From: Apostichopus parvimensis
Taxonomy: Eukaryota; Echinodermata; Holothuroidea; Aspidochirotida; Stichopodidae
Length of the DNA stretch: 64,000 bases
Direction: 5' to 3'
NCBI GenBank assembly: GCA_000934455.1
Contig: KN882570.1
Location: 111,319 to 175,318 of the forward strand
Below are positions 36,481 through 48,600 of the stretch, one piece after another. Both the position numbers and the translations under genes were made by a program. How positions within the stretch are numbered: position 1 is the stretch's first letter; each line of letters opens with the position of its first letter. The notes under the pieces are model-generated. The model had not been told where the DNA came from and searched no databases. It saw nothing but the letters and a program-made list of their open reading frames with translations.

Positions 36481-39058
36481 TGGAAGAAGGTTAATAAATG
36501 GAAAATATATCTATACTGTCAATGCTAGAATCTTAAATCAGTATAATAGTGTTCTCTCAATACATTGCAGTTGTTAAAGTGATATATTCGTCTTTGTTTA
36601 AAGTGATATATACCATATCTGCTATTGCTATTCATGATATAGTTATGCTTGATTATTGAAATTAATTGTCATCCGAAGTTGATTGTTTGTATTATTATTT
36701 TTTAATTTTCTTTCAAGAAATTTACCATTATTCCAAATTTCCTTTGAATAAATAGTTTTCCAATAACAACCTAGCTGGTAATTTGTCACTTTCTTTCTGT
36801 CTTTGTGTCAATTTGTGATGTTACAAAAACAAAGGGAATAAACAGACAAAATACAAGTCAAATATGCATGGTGTGAAAATATACTTAAAGATCACATTAC
36901 TTCCTTGTCCATTTTATTAATTTTAAAGAGCAACCACAGATTTCTCCACCATAGTCCAGAGCATCGAATACCCTCTAACCCTTCAAGCATTGGCCATCTC
37001 ATTCATGTAAACTGCATTCCCCTTAAATTAACCTCTCGTTCCAAACTATGCCTGTCACCTTCAATCTTTGTGAAGTACTAAATAATGCATAAGTAAAATT
37101 TCCCCAATCAAACACAGATGCCTAAACATTTGTTTGCAGTTTATCCAGAGATATCAACTAAATGATGGTCACTCTGGAAGGCTGTTCTATGGTAGTGTTT
37201 TTTATACACCAATTTCGTGTAATTATCAGACTGGGAAAGGCTATCCGTCTATATGATTTTTATTTGCGCCAAAAATAGGTGTTTTTGTCTTGAAAAGTTA
37301 AAAAAGTAACACTTTTGGGTACCCCCTTCCTTTCCAATTCGGGTATGTGACAGGGCTGAATTTTCATATGTCGGAGACAAGAGTCGTAGCTACGTGTAGA
37401 CAACTCATACGGTAGCATTAATGCTCGTGAAGGGGGTATAGTCTATACGTTTTGGATGCCCCCCCCCCAAAAAAAAACTAGGTGTTCTTCACGTGTAGTA
37501 GCTATAATAACCAAAACAAGGACGCCTGCGCCGACGGCAACATTTGGTTAGGTTTTTTACCACCTTAGGTCGAATTGATATCAGACAAACTTATTATCGA
37601 TAGATAGCACCTTCTGTGTTCTTTTATTACCGGAAGTCCCGTTCCCATCATGTTCCCGCTGTCGATGTAGCGTGACGTCACATCGACCCACTTTTGACAT
37701 ATTTGTACCCATATCTCAGCAACAAAATATCCGATCCTTTCCAAAATAGCACCAATGGTTTCAGCATGTCCGAAACTATCAGGAACAAAATTTGCATGTA
37801 GTTTGCGCGATTTCGAATTTATGACGTCATTAGGTGGCGGCGCTATTTTCGGCGGGAAAATAAAGTTCCCCCGATTTGCTTTAAATACCAGATTTAGTTA
37901 AAACTAATATTTAGAGATTACATAAACGTCGTTTTATCTGCTTCCGGTCTTTGATTGTTTTTTAAAAATATTTTGTAATATTTTGTTATGAATATTTGTT
38001 AAGGCCGCCATTTTGTCTAATATTTATGAAAAAAGTTGAAACTCACCGAATCAATATAAGATGTCTCGAAATATTTTTGCTGCTATTTACAATGCAATCG
38101 ATGTTCGAGTTTTGTAATAATCGATGATATTGCGTTTGGTAACGCCACTTCCGGTAAGAAGTAAATATCCACAAAAACGGAACTTATTTTGTACAACCTG
38201 AAGAGATGAGTCTTCAGTGTAAGTTACAGGTTGATAGCTCATTCCTCCGGTCTCAGAAACGCATCCCCAGGTAAATGTTTAAAGCGCCCTCATTACGGAA
38301 GTAAAGGACTTGAAACAAGTTTAAGATAATCACGTGATAGTACGCATCGAGTTACATCACGACACCAATTTGTGTCCCGAAAAACCATATCGTGTATACA
38401 CAGGAGTCGAATATGCTAACCCCAAGCTAACCCTAGCTAACCCTAGGGGTTGCGGTTAACTTTGAGTGGCAGCCATCTTGGATTGGTATGACATTAGGTA
38501 AAAAAATAATTTTTTACCATTTTCGGTGGTCCGAATTATCATATCCAATAAAAAAAAGAATTTTTTTATGAATTAAATTTTTGACCTCTGATTGACCTTT
38601 GACCCGATGACCTCATTGCCGATTTTTTTTCACGCGAGTGTTCCTTATGACGTCACACGTCATCGCTGCCAGTTTCGTGAAAATAGGTCACTTTAACGAT
38701 TTTTGACCTTTTTTGGAAGGAACGACATTTTAGACCTTTGACCCCCTATAACACATGAACCGGAAGTGATATATATTTGCCCTTTTGATATGTTAGTGCC
38801 CTATCAGCCCTTAACGTCCACAAGAAATTTGGAGGTCAAAGGTCAAAGATTAAGATTTTCGACCTTAACCTAGGGGTAGTCATTTTCCAAAATAAAGTAG
38901 TCAGGTATTACACAAAGTCATTTGCATTGTTTGGCTGTGATAAATAGTCATGTGACCAAAACTGACCGGAAGTGTGGGTGGGTGTACCGTGACAGCAGTT
39001 CAGCCCTTTCACCAAATATCGCACCCCTCGAACCCCCACTGTTGGAGATAGACAAAAA
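36481..39058. other. Non-coding stretch with simple and dispersed repeats
   Basis: No convincing ORF. Includes a block (38570-38720) with repeated TTGACCT/TTTGACC phrases shared with 40240-40400, and a short AACCCTAGCTAACCCTAG motif near 38430. Confidence 0.5.
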
Positions 39059-39062
39059 AAGT

Positions 39063-39323
39063 GGACACTCGGGACCTGGAAATGGACACTCGGGACTTAG
39101 CCACCTATTACATAATTTACAATATTATTTCGGTCACTTCCGGTCAACTTTTATATGATATTTTTCACTTTTACACATTCCACGCGCCTAGGCGCACCTT
39201 TTATAATTTTTTCAAATTTTTGACCCCGTCCCGTGGGGGTCCCGTGGGGTGGGGACTGACGAAAAAGATAGGTGATGTTAGGACTTCAGGTCCCGACTGT
39301 CCACTTTTAGGTCCCGAGTGTCC
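39063..39323. mobile_element. 261-bp sequence bounded by 34-bp inverted repeats
   Basis: Left arm 39063-39096 starts GGACACTCGGGACCTGG. Right arm 39290-39323 is its inverse, ending AGGTCCCGAGTGTCC. Each arm itself contains two copies of GGACA(C/G)TCGGGAC. It resembles a very small non-autonomous element or a long hairpin. No coding signal. Confidence 0.65.
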
Positions 39324-39895
39324 GCAATGTCTTAATTAGGGTTTGGCCCTCTGAGGAATGCGGGTCGTAAGTAATTCTTATTACAGTGTGCATTACCCCT
39401 TATACTGGGAAGGTATTTCTCGACGGCTAAGATACGATCAATTGAACATAACCATCAGGTACCCTCGCCTAATATCAATGGGGACGGTAACACTAAGGGA
39501 GCCCGCTGTTTTATTTTATGCGTTCATCTGACCATGGAGGTTTTTTACCTCCATGATCTTCACCCTCGATCCTCACTCTTAGTTTTAAACATGATTATAG
39601 CATCTTCTTTGAGAATTTCTGGTATGCCTCCATAGACATTTTTTGTATATTCTATGTATGAAATTTCTAGCAATTCTGTCATATATCTGGATAATAAGGA
39701 CACAGAGGTTAATTTATAGTTAATATGTGTATTTTCTATCCACATACTCTGATATCAATATAACTGTATATTATCATGCAAACAAAGTTTGGTGCAAAGT
39801 ATGATATAGCACTCATGAAGACAATAATGAATACGATTCTGTCATTTGATGATAACCTCAAATAAAAGAAATAACAAGAGCCCAAGGGCACTATG

Positions 39896-40725
39896 GTTCC
39901 TTGCTTGTAAGAAATATTAACAAGGGAGCAAGCAGTACTGTCCTAAAATTGTTATGTGGTCCGATGTACACACACAATATTATTGCCAAAAATATCACAA
40001 ATCATCCGTTGGTCCTTTTGAGAACCTGTTGAGGACCAGGTGACTGATATGAGCAAGAGTTGGCCTATTTTTTTACAGAACTCACAGAATCATCCTAACT
40101 GTACTTATTAAGAATTTTAAGAAAACCAAACGAAACCTTGATGTCTAATAACTTCGCACACTAAGGTTGCAGAGGAGTCAACTTATGGCAAATTTATATC
40201 AGAATATGGCCACGGAAATTAAAACTAAATAAAACTGGAGGTGAACCTGAGGTCAAAGGTCACCCAAATGCAGGTCAACGTTTGGATTACAATAGCATAA
40301 CTCCCAACTTTGAGGGACATTTTGTTCTCAAGTTATTGCAAAAATACTAGTTTATGACCCCTAATTGACCTTTGATGACCTTGGATCACATAACCGTTAT
40401 GTTTGGAAACGATCCCTTACCCCATTCACAACTAGTCCCAAAATATCAACCATGTTGGACCCTGTCAATGGGAGTTATTGCTTTTTTTAATATTTTGGTT
40501 TTTTGCTCTAACTGACCTTTGGTGACGTTCACAGGCACCAAAAACATTAGGGCACACCTTCTCACTATGGCGGATCTATATACCAAGTTTGAGTTAAGTC
40601 CAACTTTCCCTTGTTGAGTTACAGTGTACCCAAGCAAGTGTCACAGACTTACACACAGACACACACACAGACGCACACACACATGCCAACCTGACTACAA
40701 ATGTTACTTTGCTAAAGCAAGGAAC
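39896..40725. mobile_element. Dispersed repeat with GTTCCTTGCTT inverted ends
   Basis: GTTCCTTGCTT at 39896-39906 is inverted at 40715-40725 (AAGCAAGGAAC). The interior has GAGGTCAAAGGTCACCC, repeated TGACCTTTG phrases and a (CA)n-rich tract at 40650-40685. Non-coding. Confidence 0.5.
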
Positions 40726-41210
40726 ACAAAATTACTTGCATAAAATGTGTAAACCAACTAAAGTAATCACCACTGAATGTATCTTCACACATTAACTATC
40801 AAACCTCATTTTAGTACAACAAATTGTTGAAAATGTGAACAATGGACCAATGACATGGTCAGATGTCTCGTTGAATATAGAATACTCAAAATCAGTCTTA
40901 AATAGCACATTAACTAGGTACAGCCAGAATATAAATATATGGACGGAGTTCCAAACAGGAAGAAAAAAATGAAAGAGATATGAATACGAAATGACTTTCT
41001 GGTGCTGTAGTATGCCTTATAAATAATGAGATGACACTAGACAAGTGTCAATATATTTTATATTGAACATTTATTCATCAACAAATCTAAAGGTGCACTT
41101 GCACTGAAAGCTTGTATCATCCAGAACAGTGAATATACTATTTCAAAATAAAATAAAACTGTTAGCAAACTGCTTATCCACTAGAGAGCCTGTGTAATAG
41201 AATGTAAAAA

Positions 41211-41250
41211 GCCTCTGAAGAAGATCCTGCTAGGATCGAAACGTCAGGCC
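41211..41250 (+). ncRNA. Hammerhead-ribozyme-like motif in a dispersed repeat
   Basis: GCCT (41211-41214) pairs with AGGC (41246-41249). CTGAAGA (41215-41221) fits the hammerhead core CUGANGA. GATCC/GGATC (41223-41227/41233-41237) forms a second stem, followed by GAAA (41238-41241) and then CGTC. An outer stem TGTAAAA/TTTTACA (41203-41209/41258-41264) is also possible. Departures from a true hammerhead are an extra A at 41222 and almost no third stem. I recall very similar blocks in repeats of other invertebrates, but the ribozyme reading is an inference. Confidence 0.35.
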
Positions 41251-41829
41251 AACTTACTTTTACACAATATACTATTTCCACGTAATTGGACACCTTCCAT
41301 CCAACTTAAAATATCTTATGGGTACAACCATGTTTAGACTGTTATCAGTCAAGTTTATTGATTTGCCTCCCATATTTAAAGGGGATTTCCTCCAAACTAT
41401 ACAAGTATTTTATATGTTATCTATCCTGAAAGTTCTTTTGAATGGTTTCAAACATCAAAATCAAGTTTGATCCCATCGTACCCCTATTATTCCATTTCTG
41501 TAACTTTACTACAACCGTATATACTACTACTACTCAAGGTAATGAAAGCAAAATCATAAATGCTATGGTACCAATAGCCTTTCCTCTGGTTTATCATATT
41601 TTGTAAATATAGATATATATATATGTATATAAAATAAATAATAAGAAAAATAATAATACCGTCTCTGAGGTTTCCTGTTTAGTAAAAATCAAAATTCCAT
41701 CAGGCCAGTTAAAAAAAGAGGCGATTAAATCTCATATAACTTTGATTTCGGAGCTGTATCTACTCCTACTTGAGGCAAGAAGACAATGAGGCAAGAAGGC
41801 AATGAGGCAAGAAGAATAAAAACATACAG

Positions 41830-42648
41830 TTACAATTTAATTATACATCTTATGCCCTCTCGGGCATTCCAAATCCTACGTAGCTGGGCTGTCCCATAGC
41901 ATTGTGGCTTCTTAAACAGAATTCCTTCTGGAAGCCCATCCATTTGTAAGGTAAAAAGTGTTTTGTATGGCAGTTTCTTGCCAGGCTGCCCAACTGCTTC
42001 AGCTGCGAATGAAAGAGAGGTGACGTGATAAATATAAGTTATGGAGTACAGTAGGGTTGAGCGATATTTTGTGATAAGAACTCATATCACAATATCATAA
42101 AAAGTGCTGGTTATCCATTTATCACTACATCTGAAGAAAAAGAAATTGTCAGAAATAAATATTTTGCTCAATAAGACATAGGATGTTGCTACCATTTGTA
42201 TTTGTTTGATTTGCATACTTTACTGATATAGATAAACCATTCTAATATTTCATGTTCAATTGACAGACTGGTAGTGAGTGTTTACAAGTCAGCAGAACAT
42301 GTGGTCAAGGTTAGTGGTAGTGCTACTGAAAGTGTAGACAAAGGTGGTATAAAATGGAGTATCTAATAATTTAAGTATTTTTTCAATGTGTGATTGAATT
42401 TGCAATTTTGATAAACTGCAGTGTCCCGTGCCCATAAATGAACTGTATATGGTCATACTTTTGCATACAGTGTGGCCAATGCAGAAGTTGGTGTCTCAGA
42501 GCTCCCCTGCCTTTCAATGGCACAATTGTGTCACCACTTACTCTGGCAAATAGTTTCAGTAAGTTCAACTAACCATATTTGCTATTAAAGAGCTGCCATA
42601 TGTCATGGACAGTAATTGCCGTCTTTGCTGTTGCCCGAGCATCCAATC
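41830..42648 (-). CDS. GTF2I-repeat exons (3' end of the minus-strand gene)
   Basis: Exon 42574-42648 has an acceptor TTTTGGCAG and ends ...AAATATG|GTTAG. Exon 41830-42002 follows the acceptor TTCATTCGCAG and runs to TAA. The join makes the codon GCT and yields LFNSKYAEAVGQ...LPYKTLFTLQ...GLPEGILFKKPQCYG...LRRIW...IRCIIKL. This is a complete GTF2I repeat: LFN.KY start, GLPEG.xF..P core, Y...L..I and hydrophobic end. Confidence 0.75.
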
Positions 42649-45600
42649 CTGCCAAAACAATGATAGAAAGTAGGCGTCATTCATTGCTACAATAGGCGAC
42701 ACAAATAGAGAGAAGGTGGGGTGTTGCATGCATAAAAAATATGGTCAATTGGTTTGCTGCATCAACCATACTTATGTTTTTATTATCCCTATATTAATAG
42801 ACAGAACATTTCATATTTTCTGTTACATCAGCCGTGTTAACCTATGAACATTTCTTAAATCTGTATTCCTGAACTCTGTAATCCAAAGATTATTCAACGC
42901 AGATGTTTAATGAGTCGATTCGTGTATTTTGCTGTGATCTGTTATTATCTGGTATCATCTGATACTACAATCTGGTAAGTAAACAAATAAAAACAAAACA
43001 TAAGTTTGCAATTAAACAACCACAAATCGATTAATGAATAAGTAAATTATTGAAGAATAAATACATAAATCCAAATCATACAAAATAAATAATCATGTAT
43101 ACAACAATCAACAAATATATATCAATGTATTAATAAAAACACAACTTACCTAAAATCTTTGGTTATACACCGGAAAATATTGACTTAATAGCGACTAAAC
43201 ACATATACAACCAACGAAAACAACCAATATAAAACACATACTCATGCACGCACACTCTCACAAACACGCACAGTAGGGCTGCAACTTAACATGACGCACA
43301 ATTCGTAACAATACTGAAACAACACATTGTGTGAGCACTTTAACAAGCTGTATACTTGTTTTTCTCTTTGTGATACCATTAAATGCTCAGGAGCACAAGC
43401 TACACAAAGTTAATTTTTGATATTTAAATTTAATTGTGACAGACCTGCTAATAACTGATTCATGATCCAAAGTGTTGTTTGATATATTTCTGCTCACAAA
43501 AATAATTCCAGAATACAACACAAGTAAGGCTATGAAATTAGTTTTATCCTAAATTTGCAAGGTTAATTGGTTTGTTCTTCCTGGTCAATTAATGGTAATA
43601 AGCTCACTGTTTATTGAATATACAGAAGTCAGACATTTACCTTTGCAGAACCCTTCGACGGCAGCCTCATATTCATTTTCAATGAATATGTTGCCACTCT
43701 GTGTGCCTCCATATCTAGGGTCTCCACCTTGGGGAACCAAAACAAAATAACCTGAAGTAGGTTGCAAGGACTGCATCTCATCCATCTGTAAAAAAACATA
43801 CCAAACATCATCATGAAACATGGTGGTACAGCATACCCTGGCATGGTTTGAAAAGAAAATGTATCAAACTAAGAAAGGTGTGTTGAGGCTTTTAAAAGGA
43901 TTTCATAAAGTGGTACTTATAGATTTGACAGTGTGAATGTCATTTTAACATACACACACAATACTGACTTCCAATTTCATATACATGTTCAAAAGCCTTA
44001 AAGAGATGACAAGATCAACAGTGCATTTTGGTAAACGGCTTTGACAGCTTAACTAACACCTTTATAATATTCATAACTTTGAGGTTCTTATAGCAAGTGA
44101 TAATTAACAACTATAATTATCTGTGTTGACTTTCTTTCTCTCCCTTTGTACTCTATCAACTTTTCGTCTTGTCCAACTAAGCTATTGCTGAATATACTAT
44201 TCTTATTGAACACTGTGTGCTCATCCATACCTCTGTCCATTATATACAATGTGCCACCATGGCTGCTTAATATATATTCTGCTTGTTAAGAAACTTTGCT
44301 ACAGATCCTAAAGTGTTAGGACACCATGTCTGAGCATTGTCCATAGCTGTACAAAGAACAAATTGATCTTCCAGCAAGATTAACCAATTAATAAATGAGT
44401 TTTTCACTGAAAATAAGTCAACTGTCAGATACCTCCATAAGAGTGTCATAAAGGACTTTGTGGTTTTCATACTGCTTGGTAATTGTAACATTGCCTTGTG
44501 TAAGTAATTGTGTATACATGTTGCAAGTTTGAAGCAACGTTATGTGCTTCTTCAATCCAACTTATTTTGGGGTGAATATCAACTGTTCCTGGCTAAATGA
44601 AATATATGCTGCAGACTTGTTGGTGTGATCTTCAAATTATTCAAACTATGCATTGTTATCTTCACAGACTTACAATTTTTAGCATCTTCTTCACACACTT
44701 GTTCCATTTCCCTTGTCTCTGTTTGTGTCACAAAGTGTTTTCCTGGGCTGCTCTCCTCCTAAATTCTCTTCTGCGTTCAGGGCCCCGTTCCACAAAGAGT
44801 TACGCTTGATCTTAAGTTTGATCGATCGTGCGTAAGTCACCTGATCGAGCGTAAGTTTGATATCAAACTTATCTCCGTTCCACAAAGAAACTTACGCTTG
44901 ATATCAAGCTTAAAGTTCGGTCCGATCATGCGTAACTTTAAGTAGTGATCCAGATCAATCGTAAGTATGATACGTTGCTATTGTAAACAATTGATTTACA
45001 ATTTGTTTAGTTTTTTACTGTACATGTAGAAGTAATCAAATGTGAATTGTATGTACTTGTGCACAAATGGCGTTATATTTGTATCAGCAAGCTGGTGAAC
45101 AATGTAATTATCGTCGAGTTTTACAAAGAGAGAGAATTTTTAGAGACAGAAGGCAGCCTTTTGAACTTTACAATGATTTTGACATGTACCAAAAGATATA
45201 AGTTTACTAGGCTAGGCTGTATGACTATAATCAACAGGTTACAGGCCAAGTTAGAACATCCCACCAACAGAAGTAAGGCTATGTCACCCAGTTTGCAGGT
45301 TTTTATTGCTCTAAGATTTTATGCATCAGGATCAAAATGTGCCTTAGCAGAGTGTGCCTCTTTACACGGATGCAGCAAGTCATCTGCCTCACGGGCATTG
45401 AGGAGGGTTACATGGGCATTGGTTCAAATCCGGAATTATGAAATTAAGTTCCCAACCACTCCAGCCTCTGTGACCAATGCTCAGAGGGATTTTTTGGGGT
45501 AGCAGGATTTCCGCAGGTTGTGGGTGCAGTAGATGGGACATTGATTGGAATCCACAGATGTAACTATGGGCCGGATGAGTATGTATTTGTTAGCCGTAAA

Positions 45601-48600
45601 GGTGTACATGCAATCAATGTACAGTTTATTTGTAGTGCAAAATACAAAATCATCAATGTTGTAGCACGATGGCCAGGCAGTACCCATGACAGTAGGATAT
45701 TATGTGAAAGCCTTGTTGGGAGACAGTTTGAGGACCACTTACTTCAAGGGAATCTTCTCGGGGACTCTGGTTATCCTCTACAGCCATGGTTGATGACGCC
45801 TATTCTGAACCCAGCCACACTAGAAGAGACCTTATTCAATAAGTAACTAAGCTTGTACAAACCAACACATATCGAGGTATGGTATCGTATCGTATCATTT
45901 CAGTTCATTTGACTCTCTATATTTATACATCGCTTTAGATTTGTCCAAAAAGCACACACACAAAATCACAAACTCAATATAGTATCAGTTATAACTGTAT
46001 ATTGTAGTTCACCATACGGACAAAAAAAGAAGACATAAATTACCTAATAGTGAACAATGAAATAAACAGCTGTCTTCAAGTTTATAGTTATTCTTTAATT
46101 GCAGTGCTCAGACAAGGACACGAGCCAAGATTGAGCAAGTCAACGGCCAGCTCAAGAACAAATTTCGATGTCTGCTTGACGATGGCATGCAAATAGAACC
46201 ACAAAGAACTTGTGATATTATCATTGCCTGCTGTGTCCTCTTTAACAGTAATCAGTAAGGACTTGAAGGAGCCACACTTAGATCCCCAGCATGACCAACA
46301 GGTTCAACCAGAAAGTTGGGGCAGCACCTGATAATGTCCATGGGGCAACTGTCCGGGCAGATATAATTACTAATTTTTTTCACCTAAATGATGGTCTCGT
46401 ACCATCTTCTATCTCTTCCCCTATCCTTGTTACTTTGAAAGAGTCAAATTAGTTTTGGCTGTACATAGTGTCAGCAAAGAATATGAATGTCATGTCAAAC
46501 AAACAAACATTTTGCATTTTTCAAATACCACATGCATTCTACCACAAAAAAAGCAGTTTTGACATTCTAACATAACAGCTTAAAGTCGCATTTTGAATTT
46601 AAGTTCAGTTATATACTTTTTAAGAAAAAGTCGCCCAGGAAAGAACCTGGGCACCAAAACCAAACTACCGAACGACTAATCCGCTCTCAACCCCAGTCCC
46701 CTTGCATCGGGACTCTGACTGTGTGATCATCGATGGGTGTGCATCACCATTCCCATCGAAAGAGAACAGATACTACACATGATCTTAGCCAAAAGGCAGA
46801 GAATTTAAGTTTTGTTGACCATCAATTTAGTTCCAGTAGTACACCCAAAAGAAATTAAGTATCTAAGGCAGATAGTATATAAGCTAAAACTTAGTATCTA
46901 AAGTTGACAAACAATGCTGTTACATAATGGACGGTTCAGAAATGACATTCAACTCAAATATGGTTGGAAAGGCAGTATACAATCCTTGATCAGTAATATC
47001 ATCTACAACTCCCTCTCAGATGGTTTTCCACTTCAAATAGTAGTTCCTTAGCTTCCTTCACTTGTATATGAATAAAGCTACTTAGTAAAGAACCAATATA
47101 TTCCACGTAGAAGAGTACACTATAGTGTAGGCTGTGTAATTATAACAGTGAGATAGTATAACTGGCTTCTTTGGCCTGGAATGAACTGTTGGGGAAAGGG
47201 TTGACTGCCTGTTTGGTGACATTTCTGTTGGTGCAGTTGAATCCTGTGAATAGAGCAAAAGAAAACAATTTATCAATTACAAGAAACTCTTATAACCTTC
47301 CCATTATGAATGCCGTCCACTTTATAAGAAGTAACAATTGAATAATTGATAAATAATTTAAAATTCTGTGAAAGGATTTTTTCACTTTGGAAAAAGGTAA
47401 CTATTTTTCCTTTTTAACTCCCTTTATCTTTTTCAAAATAATTCATCAAGGGTACCAAAAACATATTGTGGATATTATTAAGTTGGAGTGCTGATAAATT
47501 TTTCTAGGCTTTCACAATTTAACTTCTGGTGATCACAAATGACCTTTAACCTCCACCAAAAACCATAGGCTTCTTGTACTCAAATTCAAATTGGGTCTTT
47601 TAAACATGTATATCATATAAATTGAACCTGTGATGACTTACTTAAATAGCACTCAAAGGGTTGGTCTCTGATGTCCCAGAGCATTGACACCATCTCTGGC
47701 CTGGGGGGCCATTGCCTCTAAAACGGCCTCGTAAACAGGGCTGTAATCAGCTGCTAGCCCTCCACCTAAAATAAAATCATATGAAAAATTATTATAAATT
47801 TGCATTTTACTATATGTCAAGAAAACCATGATGGATGTGAGGTGCCAATAAATGCTCTTTACCTGTTGCATGTTTAGCTCTTTGATATTTTTTGGGCAAA
47901 ATCTTCAAATCTGACCACTTTTTTTTAGTTCAGAAGCAATGTCCAGCTCGACAAAACAATTTATCACCATTTTCTTTGCGAAACTGGCAAAGAATAAACA
48001 TTTCTTGCTGGAAAAAATTCTTCTTTCTGGTTTTTTTCTTTTGAGTTAAACTAGGTAAAAATGCAAAAATTTGTTACTGTGTAAATTGTCAAGTTATCAT
48101 TGGAGTGTTAGCTCAGATGGAGTGTTAGCTCAGTGGTTAACGCCGGTGCATTTCAATCATAAGGTCCCCGGTTCGAGTTACTCCCAGATTAATGTATGTC
48201 GTCCAGTTACAGAGTTGTTGACAATTAACAATTCATAATCATGGACGTTAAATATGAATGTAAGAGACTGACTTCGGTCAGCTTGCGGCTTTGATAAGCN
48301 NNNNNNNNNNNNNNNNNNNNNNNNNNNNNNNNNNNNNNNNNNNNNNNNNNNNNNNNNNNNNNNNNNNNNNNNNNNNNNNNNNNNNNNNNNNNNNNNNNNN
48401 NNNNNNNNNNNNNNNNNNNNNNNNNNNNNNNNNNNNNNNNNNNNNNNNNNNNNNNNNNNNNNNNNNNNNNNNNNNNNNNNNNNNNNNNNNNNNNNNNNNN
48501 NNNNNNNNNNNNNNNNNNNNNNNNNNNNNNNNNNNNNNNNNNNNNNNNNNNNNNNNNNNNNNNNNNNNNNNNNNNNNNNNNNNNNNNNNNNNNNNNNNNN

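Noticed and set aside
38420-38470. Telomere or interstitial telomere array
   Set aside because: Too few and imperfect units.
46606-46800. Functional U2 snRNA gene
   Set aside because: Only the 5' 40 nt match U2. Stem IIa, a clear Sm site and the normal 3' domains are missing, and direct repeats flank it.
48119-48187. Functional tRNA gene
   Set aside because: A-box and B-box are recognisable, but the T-arm does not pair well and the 5' end is duplicated; a SINE head fits better.
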